64,000 nucleotides of DNA. Origin: Halioglobus sp. (GTDB taxonomy: Bacteria > Pseudomonadota > Gammaproteobacteria > Pseudomonadales > Halieaceae). Shown here piece after piece: positions 16,240 to 26,289 of the stretch; position 1 is the first letter of the stretch, and each line of letters begins with the position of its first letter. Where the stretch lies: NCBI GenBank assembly GCA_020443325.1, contig JAGRIK010000357.1:1-64000 (forward strand). Direction: 5' to 3'. A model generated the notes under the pieces. That model made no database searches. It was given only the letters and a program-made list of their open reading frames with translations, and was not told where the DNA came from. Made by a program: the position numbers and the translations under genes.

Positions 16240-19200
16240 CTAGTGGCTCGACCCGGTGGCTCCTGACCAGGCTGCTTTCGCCCGCTCCGACAGATCATTG
16301 GCCATGAAATAGATCACAGGCACAAGAACCAATGTAACAACGGTCGCAAACAGCACACCGAATGCGATTGATATCGCCATGGGCTTCACAAATTCCGACT
16401 GGATCGATGTCTCCATCTGTATCGGCAACAGCCCGAGGAAAGTCGTGACTGATGTGAGTATCACCGCGCGAAACCGTTGCGGCCCCGCCTCTACCACCGC
16501 CGACCGCCAGTCGTGGCCCTCGTCGATGTAGTGATTGATGAAATCCACCATGACCAGGCTGTCGTTGACCACAACGCCCACCAGCCCAATGATGCCAATG
16601 AGTGACAATATGCTGACATCCTTGCCCAGCACCAGGTGCCCGAGAATCGCGCCGATAATGCCAAAGGGAATGACGGACATAATCAACAGCGGTTGGACAT
16701 AGCTTTTCAGGGGGATCGCCAACGCGCCAAAGATCATCAGCAGCACAATGATAAAGCCGTACAGCAGCACCGATGATGTTTTCTCCTCCGCTTCAGTCTC
16801 ACCGCCGAAGTCGAAGTGGATCCCGGGGTATTTCACCAGCAGCTCGGGAAGTATTTGCGTCTGTAGAAATCCGCTGACTTCACTGGGTTCAACCACCATC
16901 TTATTGATATCGGCCTGCACCGTGACTACCCGCTTCCGGTCGATGCGGTTGATGGTGCTGAGCCCAGTCGTTTCCTGGGCGGTACCGACGACAGAAAAGG
17001 GCACCTTGCGCCCATCGGGCAGGCGTATCCAAAGCCCGGCCAGGCTTTCGACCTGGCCGCGATCCGCGGCGGGTAGACGGACGTATACCCTCACCTCATT
17101 GCGCCCGCGCTGTACCCGTTGAATCTCGGCACCAAAAAATGCCTGCCGCACCTGCCGTGCAAGCTCGACATCGCCCAGCCCCAGCGCCTCACCCTCGTCA
17201 GTGACAAGGATGTTCAGTTCGCGGCCACCGGAGTTAAAGCTATCACTGATATCCTGCACGCCGCGCATCTGCGCGAGAGACCGTTTCACCTCCTGGGCAG
17301 CGAGGCGCAACGCGTCCAGATCCTGTCCCGCCAGTTGTAACTCCAGCGCGGCACCTGACGGGCCCGCCACAGCGTCAATATTGAGAGAGCGAATACCTTC
17401 GAGACTACCCAACTCCTCCCGCAACCACTGCGCCAGCACCACGGAACTGATGGTCCGCTCCTCACTGGGCACCAGTTCGACGTCCACCCTGGCCTCGGTA
17501 TCGCTGTCCGACACCACCAGCAGTTCCCTGACCACATCCACCGAGGTACCCACCTCTTCCAGATAGCGCTCATTCATCGCCTGGACAGCCACCTCGATGC
17601 GCTGCGCATATTCATGGGTTTTTTCCCAGGGTGCTCCCTGTGGCATTTCCAGCGTCACGTAGATCTGGTCAGAGGGTACATTCGGAAAGAAAACAAACCG
17701 GACCAGCCCTGAGGGCATCAGCGCCAGCGAGACTATAAGCATCGCGATGAATACCGCGAGGGTGGTATAGCGATGCTGCAGGCAATACAGGAGAAAACGC
17801 CGGTAAGGGCCCGACGCGAAATTGGCCAGCGCTTTTGCGAAACGGTCCTGGAATCGCTGCAGGGCTCCCCGCAAACCACCGGAAACCACCCCGCCCACGC
17901 GCAGGTGACGCAAATGTGCCGGCAGGATCAACTTGGTCTCGATCAGGGAGAAGAAAATGCACAGGATGACCACCGGGCCCATATGCGTACCCACACGCGC
18001 AAATCCCTCGGATAAAAACATCGTCGGGCCAAAGGCAATCATGGTTGTCAACGCGCCAAAAACGGTCGCCGTTGAAACCCTGCGCACGCCTCTCAATACA
18101 CTGGGCAACCCCTGGCGCTCTGACTGCTGGTAGGCATAGGCACTCTCCGCAGTGACGATCCCGTCGTCGACCAGGATCCCCAGCACCAGTATGAACGCGA
18201 ACACAGAAAGCACATTGATCGACACCGGCAGGCCCAGAAAATAGATGGTCGCCAGTGTCGCCAACACGGCGAACGGCACTCCCACTATCACCCACAAGGC
18301 CAGGGTCAGGTCCAGGAACAGGGCCAGAGCGATGACCACCAGGATCGCTCCCTGAGCGGCATTGCGCAGCATCAGTTCAATGCGTCCGCGCAGGATTTTG
18401 CTCTCGTCTATCCAGCCGATGACGAAGACACCCTCGGAAAGGCTCGCCTGCTTTGCCGCGACATAGGCACGCAACTCGTCGGTGATTTGCAACACATCCT
18501 GGTTACCGACCCTGTCGATGATCAGGGTAATCGCACGGCGACCGTTGAGCGTGCTCAGGACGGGCTGGTCTTCAAACCCATCGACGACCGTGGCCACCTC
18601 CCCAAGGGTAATGGAGGTACCATCCGCCTGCGTTAACAAATTCAACGCAGCGAACTCCTCACCGGTATAGGCCTGAGATATCGAGCGTAACTTGATCGCC
18701 CCATGCTCGGTGCGCATACTCCCCCCCGGCAAGTCCCGGGACCGGTTCTTCACAGCGGCGACCACCTGATCAAAATCCAGGCCGTACCGCCGCAGCGCCT
18801 CCGTTGAAACTTCGATCGAAATCTCGTAGCTGCGCTCTCCCAGAATACGAATCTCGCTGATACCCTCCAGATCGAGAATCTCCTCGCGCACCTGCTCGGT
18901 GAGCTGTTTAAGGCCGACCTCGTCGAGATCGCCATACACGCTGACGCGCATGGCGGGCCCGCGACTGATCACCTCTTCAACAATCGGCTCCTCGGCATCC
19001 AGGGGAAATGAGGGGATGCTATCCACACGCACCTTGGCCTCATTCAGGGCTTTGGCTATATCACTGCCCGCCTCCAGCTCAACGGTCACAACGCCCACGC
19101 CTTCCATCGCTGTGCTGCGAATTTCCTTTATGCCGACGATATCGCGCAGCTCTTCCTCGACCTTGAGCAGGATTCCCTGCTCGATTTCCTCCGGGGAACT

Positions 19201-19386
19201 GCCGGGATAGGGCACGGTGACCGTAAAGGTATCAGTGGGAAAACTCGGGAAAACTTCCTTGCGAATACCCTGTACCGCAATCAGGCCGGCGACAAGTACA
19301 ATTAGCAGTAGCAGGTTGGCCGCGATGGGATTGGAGGCCATCCATCCGATGGGGCCCTTCTCATTCTCGTAGCGCGATTCACTCAT
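16240..19386 (-). CDS. RND efflux pump inner-membrane transporter
   Basis: A 1048-residue resistance-nodulation-division transporter with the usual twelve helices and two large periplasmic loops. TM4 carries the proton-relay Asp pair (LGILVDDGIVTAE). The second half has GVVVNDSLVMVDFI, with Asn-Asp where AcrB has its Lys, so it belongs to a subgroup apart from AcrB. It would form a pump with the adaptor encoded directly upstream. Its start overlaps the adaptor stop by eight bases. No outer-membrane channel gene is adjacent, so a shared TolC-type protein would be needed. Substrates are unknown. Confidence 0.93.
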   Translation of the reverse strand: MSESRYENEKGPIGWMASNPIAANLLLLIVLVAGLIAVQGIRKEVFPSFPTDTFTVTVPYPGSSPEEIEQGILLKVEEELRDIVGIKEIRSTAMEGVGVVTVELEAGSDIAKALNEAKVRVDSIPSFPLDAEEPIVEEVISRGPAMRVSVYGDLDEVGLKQLTEQVREEILDLEGISEIRILGERSYEISIEVSTEALRRYGLDFDQVVAAVKNRSRDLPGGSMRTEHGAIKLRSISQAYTGEEFAALNLLTQADGTSITLGEVATVVDGFEDQPVLSTLNGRRAITLIIDRVGNQDVLQITDELRAYVAAKQASLSEGVFVIGWIDESKILRGRIELMLRNAAQGAILVVIALALFLDLTLALWVIVGVPFAVLATLATIYFLGLPVSINVLSVFAFILVLGILVDDGIVTAESAYAYQQSERQGLPSVLRGVRRVSTATVFGALTTMIAFGPTMFLSEGFARVGTHMGPVVILCIFFSLIETKLILPAHLRHLRVGGVVSGGLRGALQRFQDRFAKALANFASGPYRRFLLYCLQHRYTTLAVFIAMLIVSLALMPSGLVRFVFFPNVPSDQIYVTLEMPQGAPWEKTHEYAQRIEVAVQAMNERYLEEVGTSVDVVRELLVVSDSDTEARVDVELVPSEERTISSVVLAQWLREELGSLEGIRSLNIDAVAGPSGAALELQLAGQDLDALRLAAQEVKRSLAQMRGVQDISDSFNSGGRELNILVTDEGEALGLGDVELARQVRQAFFGAEIQRVQRGRNEVRVYVRLPAADRGQVESLAGLWIRLPDGRKVPFSVVGTAQETTGLSTINRIDRKRVVTVQADINKMVVEPSEVSGFLQTQILPELLVKYPGIHFDFGGETEAEEKTSSVLLYGFIIVLLMIFGALAIPLKSYVQPLLIMSVIPFGIIGAILGHLVLGKDVSILSLIGIIGLVGVVVNDSLVMVDFINHYIDEGHDWRSAVVEAGPQRFRAVILTSVTTFLGLLPIQMETSIQSEFVKPMAISIAFGVLFATVVTLVLVPVIYFMANDLSERAKAAWSGATGSSH

Positions 19387-20446
19387 CGCCAGGCTCTACT
19401 TTCATGCCTTCGAACATGAGGTCCAGGCGGGTAGTGACCACTTTATCGCCGGGTTCCAGACCACCGTTGACCACCACGCTGCCCCCTTCCCGATGCACGA
19501 TATTCACCCGCTTACGGCGCAGCGCATTTGCCGACACCACGAACACCGAATCGTCGGCGTGCAACACCGAGCTTGGCAGGCGCACGGCGGAGTTCACCGG
19601 TTGGCCCGGCAGTGTCGCCGTGACAAACAGCCCCAACGGCAGGCTGCGCGAATGGACACTGGTGTCATAGGGGGAATCGACTTCCACAACCACAGGAATA
19701 ACGCGCGACAGCGGGTCGACACGCGCTTCGATACGCGCCAGGCGCGCCTGCCACTGCACCTGTTGCTCACCGATCTGCGCGCTGAGGACGACGGGAGTGC
19801 CTGTAGAGGATTCAAGAAATCCCGCCTCCACAGTGGTCACCGGCAGTGTCACCCTGGCGGTGTCGCTGCTCAGCAACCGCGTGACGGGCTGGCCAGTACT
19901 GATAAACTGCCCGAACTCCACTAACTTCTTGTCGATCACCGCATTGAAGGGCGCCTTTATCTCTGTATTGGCGAGATCCTGTTCCGCCTTAACAATGCGC
20001 TGGCGGGCTGCTTCAATGTTCAGTTCGCCCTCTCCGATGGCGGCCTGGCGTTTCAGCGCCCTGGCGTCGGCCAGCGCCATATTGGCTGTGGCCAGGGCTG
20101 CTTTGGCTTGCGCCAGGGCCAATTGGTAACTGACCGGATCGATACGCAGCAGCACGGTTCCCTCCGCGACGATTTCACCGGTCTCAAATTCAGGCGCTGT
20201 CCAAACGACTCTCCCGGTCACCTCAGTCGCCAGCTCCAACTCATAGCGGGACGTGACATTGCCGTGAGCGACAATGGCGATAGGCACCTCCGAGAACGCC
20301 ACTTCGATGGCCTGCACACGCGGCAACGGTTGCGCGGCATCGCTGGTCTCCAATGCGTCACGCGAGCCCATCATCACCATTGCAAGGATTACTGCCGCGA
20401 CAACAATCCCGAGAGGGATCATTAATTTCATCGCCTTCTTAAACAT
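19379..20446 (-). CDS. RND efflux periplasmic adaptor (MFP/HlyD family)
   Basis: A 355-residue membrane-fusion protein with an N-terminal membrane anchor (residues 8-27). A lipoyl/barrel-sandwich half (VTGRVVWTAPEFETGEIVAE) is followed by a helical hairpin rich in Ala and Gln (ALAQAKAALATANMALADAR), then the second lipoyl half (IKAPFNAVIDKKLVEFGQFI) and a beta-barrel domain. It links the RND transporter to an outer-membrane channel. The gene is first in a two-gene operon with the transporter. Confidence 0.92.
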   Translation of the reverse strand: MFKKAMKLMIPLGIVVAAVILAMVMMGSRDALETSDAAQPLPRVQAIEVAFSEVPIAIVAHGNVTSRYELELATEVTGRVVWTAPEFETGEIVAEGTVLLRIDPVSYQLALAQAKAALATANMALADARALKRQAAIGEGELNIEAARQRIVKAEQDLANTEIKAPFNAVIDKKLVEFGQFISTGQPVTRLLSSDTARVTLPVTTVEAGFLESSTGTPVVLSAQIGEQQVQWQARLARIEARVDPLSRVIPVVVEVDSPYDTSVHSRSLPLGLFVTATLPGQPVNSAVRLPSSVLHADDSVFVVSANALRRKRVNIVHREGGSVVVNGGLEPGDKVVTTRLDLMFEGMKVEPGDE

Positions 20447-20600
20447 TCAATATTTCTCGATCGAGGAAAAAACAGGCATGCACGCCAGCGGCCGGGGGTA
20501 TCTTATACCAAAATCCGTTACGCCCGCTGTTAAGAAAGGTAAAGCTATTTGTACCGGGCACACAGGCGGAACAGGCGTCGAAAGAAGCGCTCCCCGAAAA

Positions 20601-21881
20601 CTAGTGTCGATGGAAAATACCAAAGGCATCCCTTTCCAACTGCTCGCGGTGGTCCGGATGGGCAATCGCTATCAACGCAGAGGCTCTTTTTCGCAAGCTT
20701 TTACCGTACAAATAGGCAACACCGTACTCGGTCACAACGTAGTGTACATGCGCCCTGCTGGTAGTCACGCTGGCACCTGGCTTAAGCTGTGTGACAATCC
20801 TCGATTGGCCCTTACTGGTGATCGAGTTGAGCGCAATGATGGGCTTGCCTCCCTCGGAGAGCGCGGCACCGCGGATAAAATCGACCTGCCCGCCTACACC
20901 TGAATACTGCCTGCTGCCGAGTGAGTCTGCGCACACCTGGCCAGTAATATCGACCTCCAGAGCACTGTTGATTGCCGTCACCTTCGGGTTGGTGCGAATC
21001 ACCGAGGTATCATTGACGTAGGAGATATCCCGCATCTCGATCATCGGGTTGTCGTCGACAAAATCGTACAGCGCCCTTGAGCCGATGCAGAATCCGCTGA
21101 CAATCTTGCCCCACTGGCGCTTCTTGTTGTGGCCGTTCAGCGCGCCACAGGCTACCAGTTCCATCACGCCATCCGAAAACATCTCGCTGTGCATACCCAG
21201 GTTACGATGACCGCGCAGTGCCCGCAGCGCCGCATCGGGAACGCCGCCTATACCGGTTTGCAAAGTTGCGCCATCCTCCACCAGGCCCGCTATAAAACCG
21301 CCGATTTTCTCATCTGTTGGCGTGGGCGCCGGCGGCGGTAGCTCAAAGATCGGCTCATTACATTCGACCAGCGCATCGATAGCAGACACGTGGATAATGC
21401 CATTGCCGTGCACCCTTGGCATATTCGCATTTACCTGGGCGATCACGTGCCTCGCCGTCTCGATAGCGGCATTGGTAATATCGACCGATACACCAACAGA
21501 GCAGTAACCGTGTTTATCCGGCGGGCTCACCTGCACCATCGCCACATCCAGCGGCATTATGCCGGAGCGAAACAGCTTCGGGATTTCGCTCAGGAACACG
21601 GGCACATAACTGGCCATACCATTGCCTACCGCCGCGCGGGTGTTGGCACCGACAAAAAATGTGTTGAGGTGAAATACTCCCTCGTAGCGCTGGTCCAGAT
21701 AGGGGGCAGAGCCCTCTGTATGAATGCTCACCAGCTCTACCGAGCGCAACTCATCACCGCGCGCGGTCAACGCATCCACCAGCAACTGCGGTGTCGCGGC
21801 AGCGCTGTGCAGAAAGACGCGCTCGCCCGATTGGATGTTTTGTACTGCTTCAGCAGCGGTGACATAGTTCAGGTCGGTCAT
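20601..21881 (-). CDS. Acetyl-CoA hydrolase / CoA-transferase family protein
   Basis: A 426-residue protein of the acetyl-CoA hydrolase / 4-hydroxybutyrate CoA-transferase family. The N-terminal domain contains VQVSPPDKHGYCSVGVSVD, and the C-terminal domain has LQTGIGGVPDAALRAL, then LGMHSEMFSDGVMEL, where the Glu that forms the CoA thioester is expected. GVGGQVDFIRGA and the TEYGVAYLYGKSLRKRA segment are also family hallmarks. It would move CoA between short acids. ATG at 21881 is chosen because GGAAG lies about eight bases upstream; the earlier ATG at 21896 is part of that sequence. Confidence 0.9.
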   Translation of the reverse strand: MTDLNYVTAAEAVQNIQSGERVFLHSAAATPQLLVDALTARGDELRSVELVSIHTEGSAPYLDQRYEGVFHLNTFFVGANTRAAVGNGMASYVPVFLSEIPKLFRSGIMPLDVAMVQVSPPDKHGYCSVGVSVDITNAAIETARHVIAQVNANMPRVHGNGIIHVSAIDALVECNEPIFELPPPAPTPTDEKIGGFIAGLVEDGATLQTGIGGVPDAALRALRGHRNLGMHSEMFSDGVMELVACGALNGHNKKRQWGKIVSGFCIGSRALYDFVDDNPMIEMRDISYVNDTSVIRTNPKVTAINSALEVDITGQVCADSLGSRQYSGVGGQVDFIRGAALSEGGKPIIALNSITSKGQSRIVTQLKPGASVTTSRAHVHYVVTEYGVAYLYGKSLRKRASALIAIAHPDHREQLERDAFGIFHRH

Positions 21882-22130
21882 CGGGCACGCTTCCATTGCA
21901 TGACGGGAACGGATGGAAAGGTCGGGACTTTAGCGGAACAGCATTACGACTGTCCAATTATCCATACGGCCGAATACGCCGGCCGGTTCACATCGACCAT
22001 AGCGACTGCGCGGCGGGTGTGTATGAGCGCATTTTTATAGCGCCTGGGCATGATACGCCTCCACAGCGGGAGATGACGATGAATAGCTTTACTTGTGGCG
22101 CACTAAAGATACTCGTGAGCCACCTGAAGT

Positions 22131-23504
22131 TTAGCCAAACAACCCGGCAAGATAGGGGTTCAGGAACCGGCCGCCCGGGTCGATCGCCCTGCGCACCTCG
22201 ATAAAATCATCCCAGCGCGGGTAGAGTTTACGGAAATCATCGCGCCGCAGGGTATTGAGCTTGCCCCAGTGCGGTCGGCCATTGTACTTGCGGAAGATTG
22301 GTTCAATGCTCTTGAAGTACGGCTTGTAGTCGTCCTCAAAATATCGGTGCACCGCTATCGAACAGGTATCGCGCTGGTGAAAAGGACTGAGCCAGATGTC
22401 GTCACCCTTGATATAACGCACTTCGATCGGGAAGAACACTTCCGGATGCTGTGTTTCCAGTACAGTGCGAATTTCCCGCATCGCCTGCAGGCCGTGTTCA
22501 CGCGGCAGGTGGTACTCCATCTCGTTAAACCGGACATTGCGCTCGCTGATATAGTTCTTCCAGGAACTCTCTACCGTCACTTCATCACTCAGCGTTTTAA
22601 TAACACTGCTGAGAATCAACTCACGCAGCCGGGGCCAACCCTCCAGCCAATCCCGCGCCAGCTTCAGGTCCTCTACGGAATCATTGCTGTCGATTTTCTC
22701 GGTCGATCCCAGCGGCTCATCGGTCAAGTCATGGGTATCGGTGAAACCCATGCCCGAGAACGGTATGTAATAGAACTCGAAGTTGCGGTGCTTGTCCGCC
22801 ATACCATCGGCAATTTCAAGAATTTCATCGAACTCTCGCCACACCGTTTCCCGACGCAGGCGGTAGGGCGCGACGTTCTGCAACCTGACCTGCGTGACCA
22901 CGCCCAGCACCCCCAGCGACACCTTCGCCGCCTGGAACAGTTCGGGGTTGTTATTCGCATCGCAATCCACCAGATCTCCGCGCGCATCCACCAGTTGCAG
23001 GCCCTCGACAAAAGTTGGCATGCAACCGATATTAGTCCCTGTACCGTGGGTTGCCGTGGCCAGGCAACCGGCCAGCGTCTGCTCGTCGATATCCGGCATG
23101 TTGATTAACGCCTGGCCCGCCGTTTCCAGCGGCTGGCCGATGTCGCCCAGCCTACTGCCGGCCCACAATGTAGCCTGCATGCTTTTTGGGTCATGATTGA
23201 CCAGGCCGCTCAGGCGGGAGAGGGAAACAATGGTGCCATCGGTGGGTACCAGCGGCGTAAACGAGTGCCCCGCCCCAACCGCACGCACCGTCCCACTGGC
23301 CGAGGCGATGAGTTCCTGCAACTCCGCGACTGTCGCGGGTGCGCTGCGCAACGCAGGGACGCACTGCTGCGAACCTGACCAGTTGCGCCAGGGTATAGAC
23401 CGTGGTTTCGCCTTGTCCGCGGCCGCCAGTACCTGTAATGGCAGGGCCTGGCTGCCTACTGCGGCGGCCACCATGGCTCCCAATAAGTTGCGGCGTTTGA
23501 TCAC
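22131..23504 (-). CDS. Tat-type FAD-linked sugar-lactone oxidase (ALO family)
   Basis: A 457-residue flavoprotein of the L-gulono/D-arabinono-lactone oxidase family. The N-terminus has a twin-arginine-like signal (KRRNLLGAMVAAAV), so it is probably folded before export. The PCMH FAD domain has VRAVGAGHSFTPLV, where the His usually binds FAD covalently, and TATHGTGTN. The C-terminal ALO domain has the HWGKLN motif. The GTG start overlaps the stop of the cytochrome gene by four bases. A periplasmic dehydrogenase passing electrons to that cytochrome is the simplest reading. The sugar substrate is unknown. Confidence 0.87.
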   Translation of the reverse strand: MIKRRNLLGAMVAAAVGSQALPLQVLAAADKAKPRSIPWRNWSGSQQCVPALRSAPATVAELQELIASASGTVRAVGAGHSFTPLVPTDGTIVSLSRLSGLVNHDPKSMQATLWAGSRLGDIGQPLETAGQALINMPDIDEQTLAGCLATATHGTGTNIGCMPTFVEGLQLVDARGDLVDCDANNNPELFQAAKVSLGVLGVVTQVRLQNVAPYRLRRETVWREFDEILEIADGMADKHRNFEFYYIPFSGMGFTDTHDLTDEPLGSTEKIDSNDSVEDLKLARDWLEGWPRLRELILSSVIKTLSDEVTVESSWKNYISERNVRFNEMEYHLPREHGLQAMREIRTVLETQHPEVFFPIEVRYIKGDDIWLSPFHQRDTCSIAVHRYFEDDYKPYFKSIEPIFRKYNGRPHWGKLNTLRRDDFRKLYPRWDDFIEVRRAIDPGGRFLNPYLAGLFG

Positions 23505-23866
23505 GGCGAAGCACCCGGGGTGGCCATAAACTGGATCAGCGCTTCAAACTGCTGGGCGTCGCAGTCCATGCACAGGCCAAACGGGGGCATCCCGCCAAAC
23601 CCATTGATAACGCTGTCCACCATCGCATCCATACCTTTTTCCATGCGCGGGCTCCAGGCCGATACGTCGCCGGTGAGGGGCGCTCCGGTGGCGGCAACGG
23701 TATGACAACTGCTGCAACTGCGGCCATAGATCGCGGCAATGTCAAGGTCCTGCGGGACCAACTGCCGACTTGCGGCCTCTGCCTCAGGTGAATGGGTAGA
23801 CGAAGGCCCATCGCAGCCAGAGACCGCAATGACCAGAGTGAGGAGAAATATTCGCGTACATTTCAT
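23501..23866 (-). CDS. Cytochrome c5-like lipoprotein
   Basis: A 121-residue exported cytochrome c. The signal peptide (MKCTRIFLLTLVIAVSGC) ends in a lipobox with Cys18, so membrane anchoring is likely. The heme motif is CSSCH, and the sixth ligand is probably the Met in GGMPPFG. A second Cys pair (CMDC) near the C-terminus is typical of cytochrome c5. ATG at 23866 is chosen for the signal peptide. The stop overlaps the FAD oxidase start, which points to electron transfer from that enzyme. Confidence 0.88.
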   Translation of the reverse strand: MKCTRIFLLTLVIAVSGCDGPSSTHSPEAEAASRQLVPQDLDIAAIYGRSCSSCHTVAATGAPLTGDVSAWSPRMEKGMDAMVDSVINGFGGMPPFGLCMDCDAQQFEALIQFMATPGASP

Positions 23867-23970
23867 GTTGTGGGTGCCCGTGGCTAACAGTACATTAGTC
23901 ATAACTATCTTTTTAAATTTTAGCGCCGCCCGCCTGCTCCGTCAATCCCTGCCCTGCGGCCCGACGAACT

Positions 23971-24615
23971 TTATTTCGCGGGCCGGGTCGCCGCAGGCCC
24001 CGCAATCGACATGGCCTTCTGGTACGCCGGGCGGGCCGACACCCGCTCCACATAGGCCCTGGTATTGGGCAGTGACTCGTCAATCGCCCGCGCTCCCAAC
24101 ATGCCAAGCGACGTCAGGTTAAACATCGACATGATATCCGCGCAGCTGAATTGCGCGCCACCAAGATAATCCGACTCCCCCAACCGCTGCTCCAGCGCGC
24201 GATAGATACCATCTTCCCGGCGCTGCGTGGTCGCCATCATCGGGTTGTCGGCGGCCGGCTCGGTACCCGAGGACTGGAAAGCCAGTTTAATAAAGAGTGC
24301 AGACTGCAGGTTATTGTTGAACTGCATCCAGAACAGATAATGCGGATACTCGGGGTCCTCGGGCTTGACCGATAACGCGCCCCCGCCATGCCGCTGCGAA
24401 ATATACTCGACGATAGCGGTGGACTCCGCCATCACGAGATCACCATCCTCTATAATTGGCGCGGTGCCGGCCGGGTGTACCGCGCGCAACTCAGGCGGCG
24501 CCAGGAAGTCTTCTCCACGGTCATACCACTTCAACTCATAGGGCAGATTGAGTTCTTCCATCAACCAGACAATACGATCAGATTGAGAAACGCCCAGGTG
24601 GTGAATTGTAATCAT
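23971..24615 (-). CDS. Glutathione S-transferase
   Basis: A 214-residue cytosolic GST. The thioredoxin-like N-terminal domain starts MITIHHLGVSQSDRIVWLME, with a Ser in the position used to activate glutathione, and contains the cis-Pro segment GTAPIIEDGD and the ESTAIVEYI motif. The C-terminal helical domain has FSCADIMSMF, the conserved N-capping box. The start at 24615 is supported by GGAG eight bases upstream. The substrate is unknown. Confidence 0.92.
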   Translation of the reverse strand: MITIHHLGVSQSDRIVWLMEELNLPYELKWYDRGEDFLAPPELRAVHPAGTAPIIEDGDLVMAESTAIVEYISQRHGGGALSVKPEDPEYPHYLFWMQFNNNLQSALFIKLAFQSSGTEPAADNPMMATTQRREDGIYRALEQRLGESDYLGGAQFSCADIMSMFNLTSLGMLGARAIDESLPNTRAYVERVSARPAYQKAMSIAGPAATRPAK

Positions 24616-24849
24616 ATTATTCTCCCGGTGATGTGGCTCACCCAATGTGCTGGAATATCGGCTCATGGTCAATCCATTACTGCCCCGTGCACATTATCAC
24701 AGCCAACACGCTGCACACACCGCGAATGATCGCAGATCGCACGACCCCGCTGAGGATTACCACTACCATGCTGTACAAGAATGACTCAGAATGGCGTGAT
24801 ACCAACAAAGGGGGGGCGGCGCGCAGCCCCGAGCAGGGCGACGAGTAGA

Positions 24850-26133
24850 GTGACGTTTAGAGCGAGAAGATCAAACCGATTTACCTGGTTGGTGATGGCC
24901 GCGATCCTGCTTCCGACTGTCGCGTTGGCCAATGGTGTTAGCGAAACCTTCACCCGTACCAGCCTCCTGTTAATCCTGATGATCACACTGGCCGATGTCT
25001 GCGGGGCTATTTTCGAGCGTCTGGGTATGGCGGAGATTCTCGGGGAGATCTACGCCGGAATCCTGCTGGGCAACCTGGCCCTGGTCGGTATCGAGTTCGA
25101 CCTCAGCAACCTGCTCCGCTCCAGCGAGTTCATGGTCTACTCCACAGAACTGGCGCTGGTACTGCTGCTGTTCATCGTCGGCCTGGAGTCGGATATGCGC
25201 GCTTTGCTCCGAGTCGGCCGCAATGCGCTGGCAGTGGCGACGACGGGCGTGGTCATGCCCGTTGCTCTCGCACTGGCGGCCGGAGCCGTGCTGGGTTTCG
25301 GCTCCGGTGTCCAGGGATGGTTCATCGGGGCGATGCTGGCAGCCACCTCGGTGGGGATTACCGCCAAACTGCTGGGAGACAACGGCCTGGTCGACACGCG
25401 TTCGGCGCGAGTCATTCTGGGTGCGGCAGTCATCGACGACGTGCTGGGCATCCTGCTGCTGGCCGTTCTCGCCAGCGTGGTAGTAAGTGGCGAATTTTCC
25501 GTGCTAAGCCTCCTGTGGATTGTTGCCAAGGCCCTGTTATTTTTTGTCGGCGCGCTGCTCATCGGGCAGAAACTCATGCCCAGCGTCGTGCATATCGTGT
25601 CGTTGAACAAGCACTCCAGTGTCTGGACGGGTTTCGCGCTCTGCCTGGCGCTGGCGTTCGCGCAACTGGCGCACTTCGCAGGGCTGGCGCCGTTAATCGG
25701 CGCCTTTGTCGCCGGCCTGCTTCTCGACGATGTGGATTTTCACGTGGGGGAAGCCCTGCAAAAGCACCGACTGGAAGAACTGGTCAAACCCATCAGCGAT
25801 ATCATGATTACCATTTTCTTCGTCAGTATCGGTGCGCAGGTGCAATTGCAGGCGCTGCTCGATCCCCGTATGTTGCTGCTCATCGCCAGCCTCACACTGA
25901 TAGCCATTTTCTCCAAGGGCGTTGCCGGCTATGCCGTGCGCGGGCCGGGCTTCGACCGGCTGGGTATCGGTTTTGGCATGATCCCCCGGGGAGAAGTAGG
26001 CCTGGTGTTCGCCGCGTTTGCCTTCAGCCACCATATCTTCGACGCGCAAATGTATTCCGCCCTCGTGCTGGTCGTGCTGCTGACAACACTGATTGGGCCC
26101 ATCCTGCTCAAGCCCCGGTTGCAGCGTTTTTAG
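24850..26133 (+). CDS. Cation:proton antiporter (CPA2 family)
   Basis: An integral membrane antiporter of about 427 residues with roughly twelve helices, related to KefB/NapA-type Na+/H+ or K+/H+ exchangers. The unwound-helix region is TSVGITAKLLGDN, the ion-binding Asp pair lies in GAAVIDDVLGILLLAVLA, and MIPRGEVGLVFAAFA is a further family block. No TrkA-N/RCK domain follows, so it is the short type. Starts at 24781 (ATG), 24850 (GTG) or 24895 (ATG) are all possible; the GTG gives a short basic N-terminus before the first helix. Confidence 0.88.
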   Translation: MTFRARRSNRFTWLVMAAILLPTVALANGVSETFTRTSLLLILMITLADVCGAIFERLGMAEILGEIYAGILLGNLALVGIEFDLSNLLRSSEFMVYSTELALVLLLFIVGLESDMRALLRVGRNALAVATTGVVMPVALALAAGAVLGFGSGVQGWFIGAMLAATSVGITAKLLGDNGLVDTRSARVILGAAVIDDVLGILLLAVLASVVVSGEFSVLSLLWIVAKALLFFVGALLIGQKLMPSVVHIVSLNKHSSVWTGFALCLALAFAQLAHFAGLAPLIGAFVAGLLLDDVDFHVGEALQKHRLEELVKPISDIMITIFFVSIGAQVQLQALLDPRMLLLIASLTLIAIFSKGVAGYAVRGPGFDRLGIGFGMIPRGEVGLVFAAFAFSHHIFDAQMYSALVLVVLLTTLIGPILLKPRLQRF

Positions 26134-26289
26134 AGTGGCGCCACCCTGGTCCTGACACTATTGAACCCCTGGGCAGTCTGCAAAAACAGCGACGAGAAAG
26201 CCCTCGCAGAGTTTGCTAGAATGCGCGGCTACGACAGGCAAAAGCCGGAGCCAACCAAAAAATCCGGCTACATTGGAAACCGAACAACT

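Noticed and set aside
16240..20446. RND pair as a complete tripartite pump
   Set aside because: No outer-membrane channel gene is adjacent; only a two-component operon can be supported.
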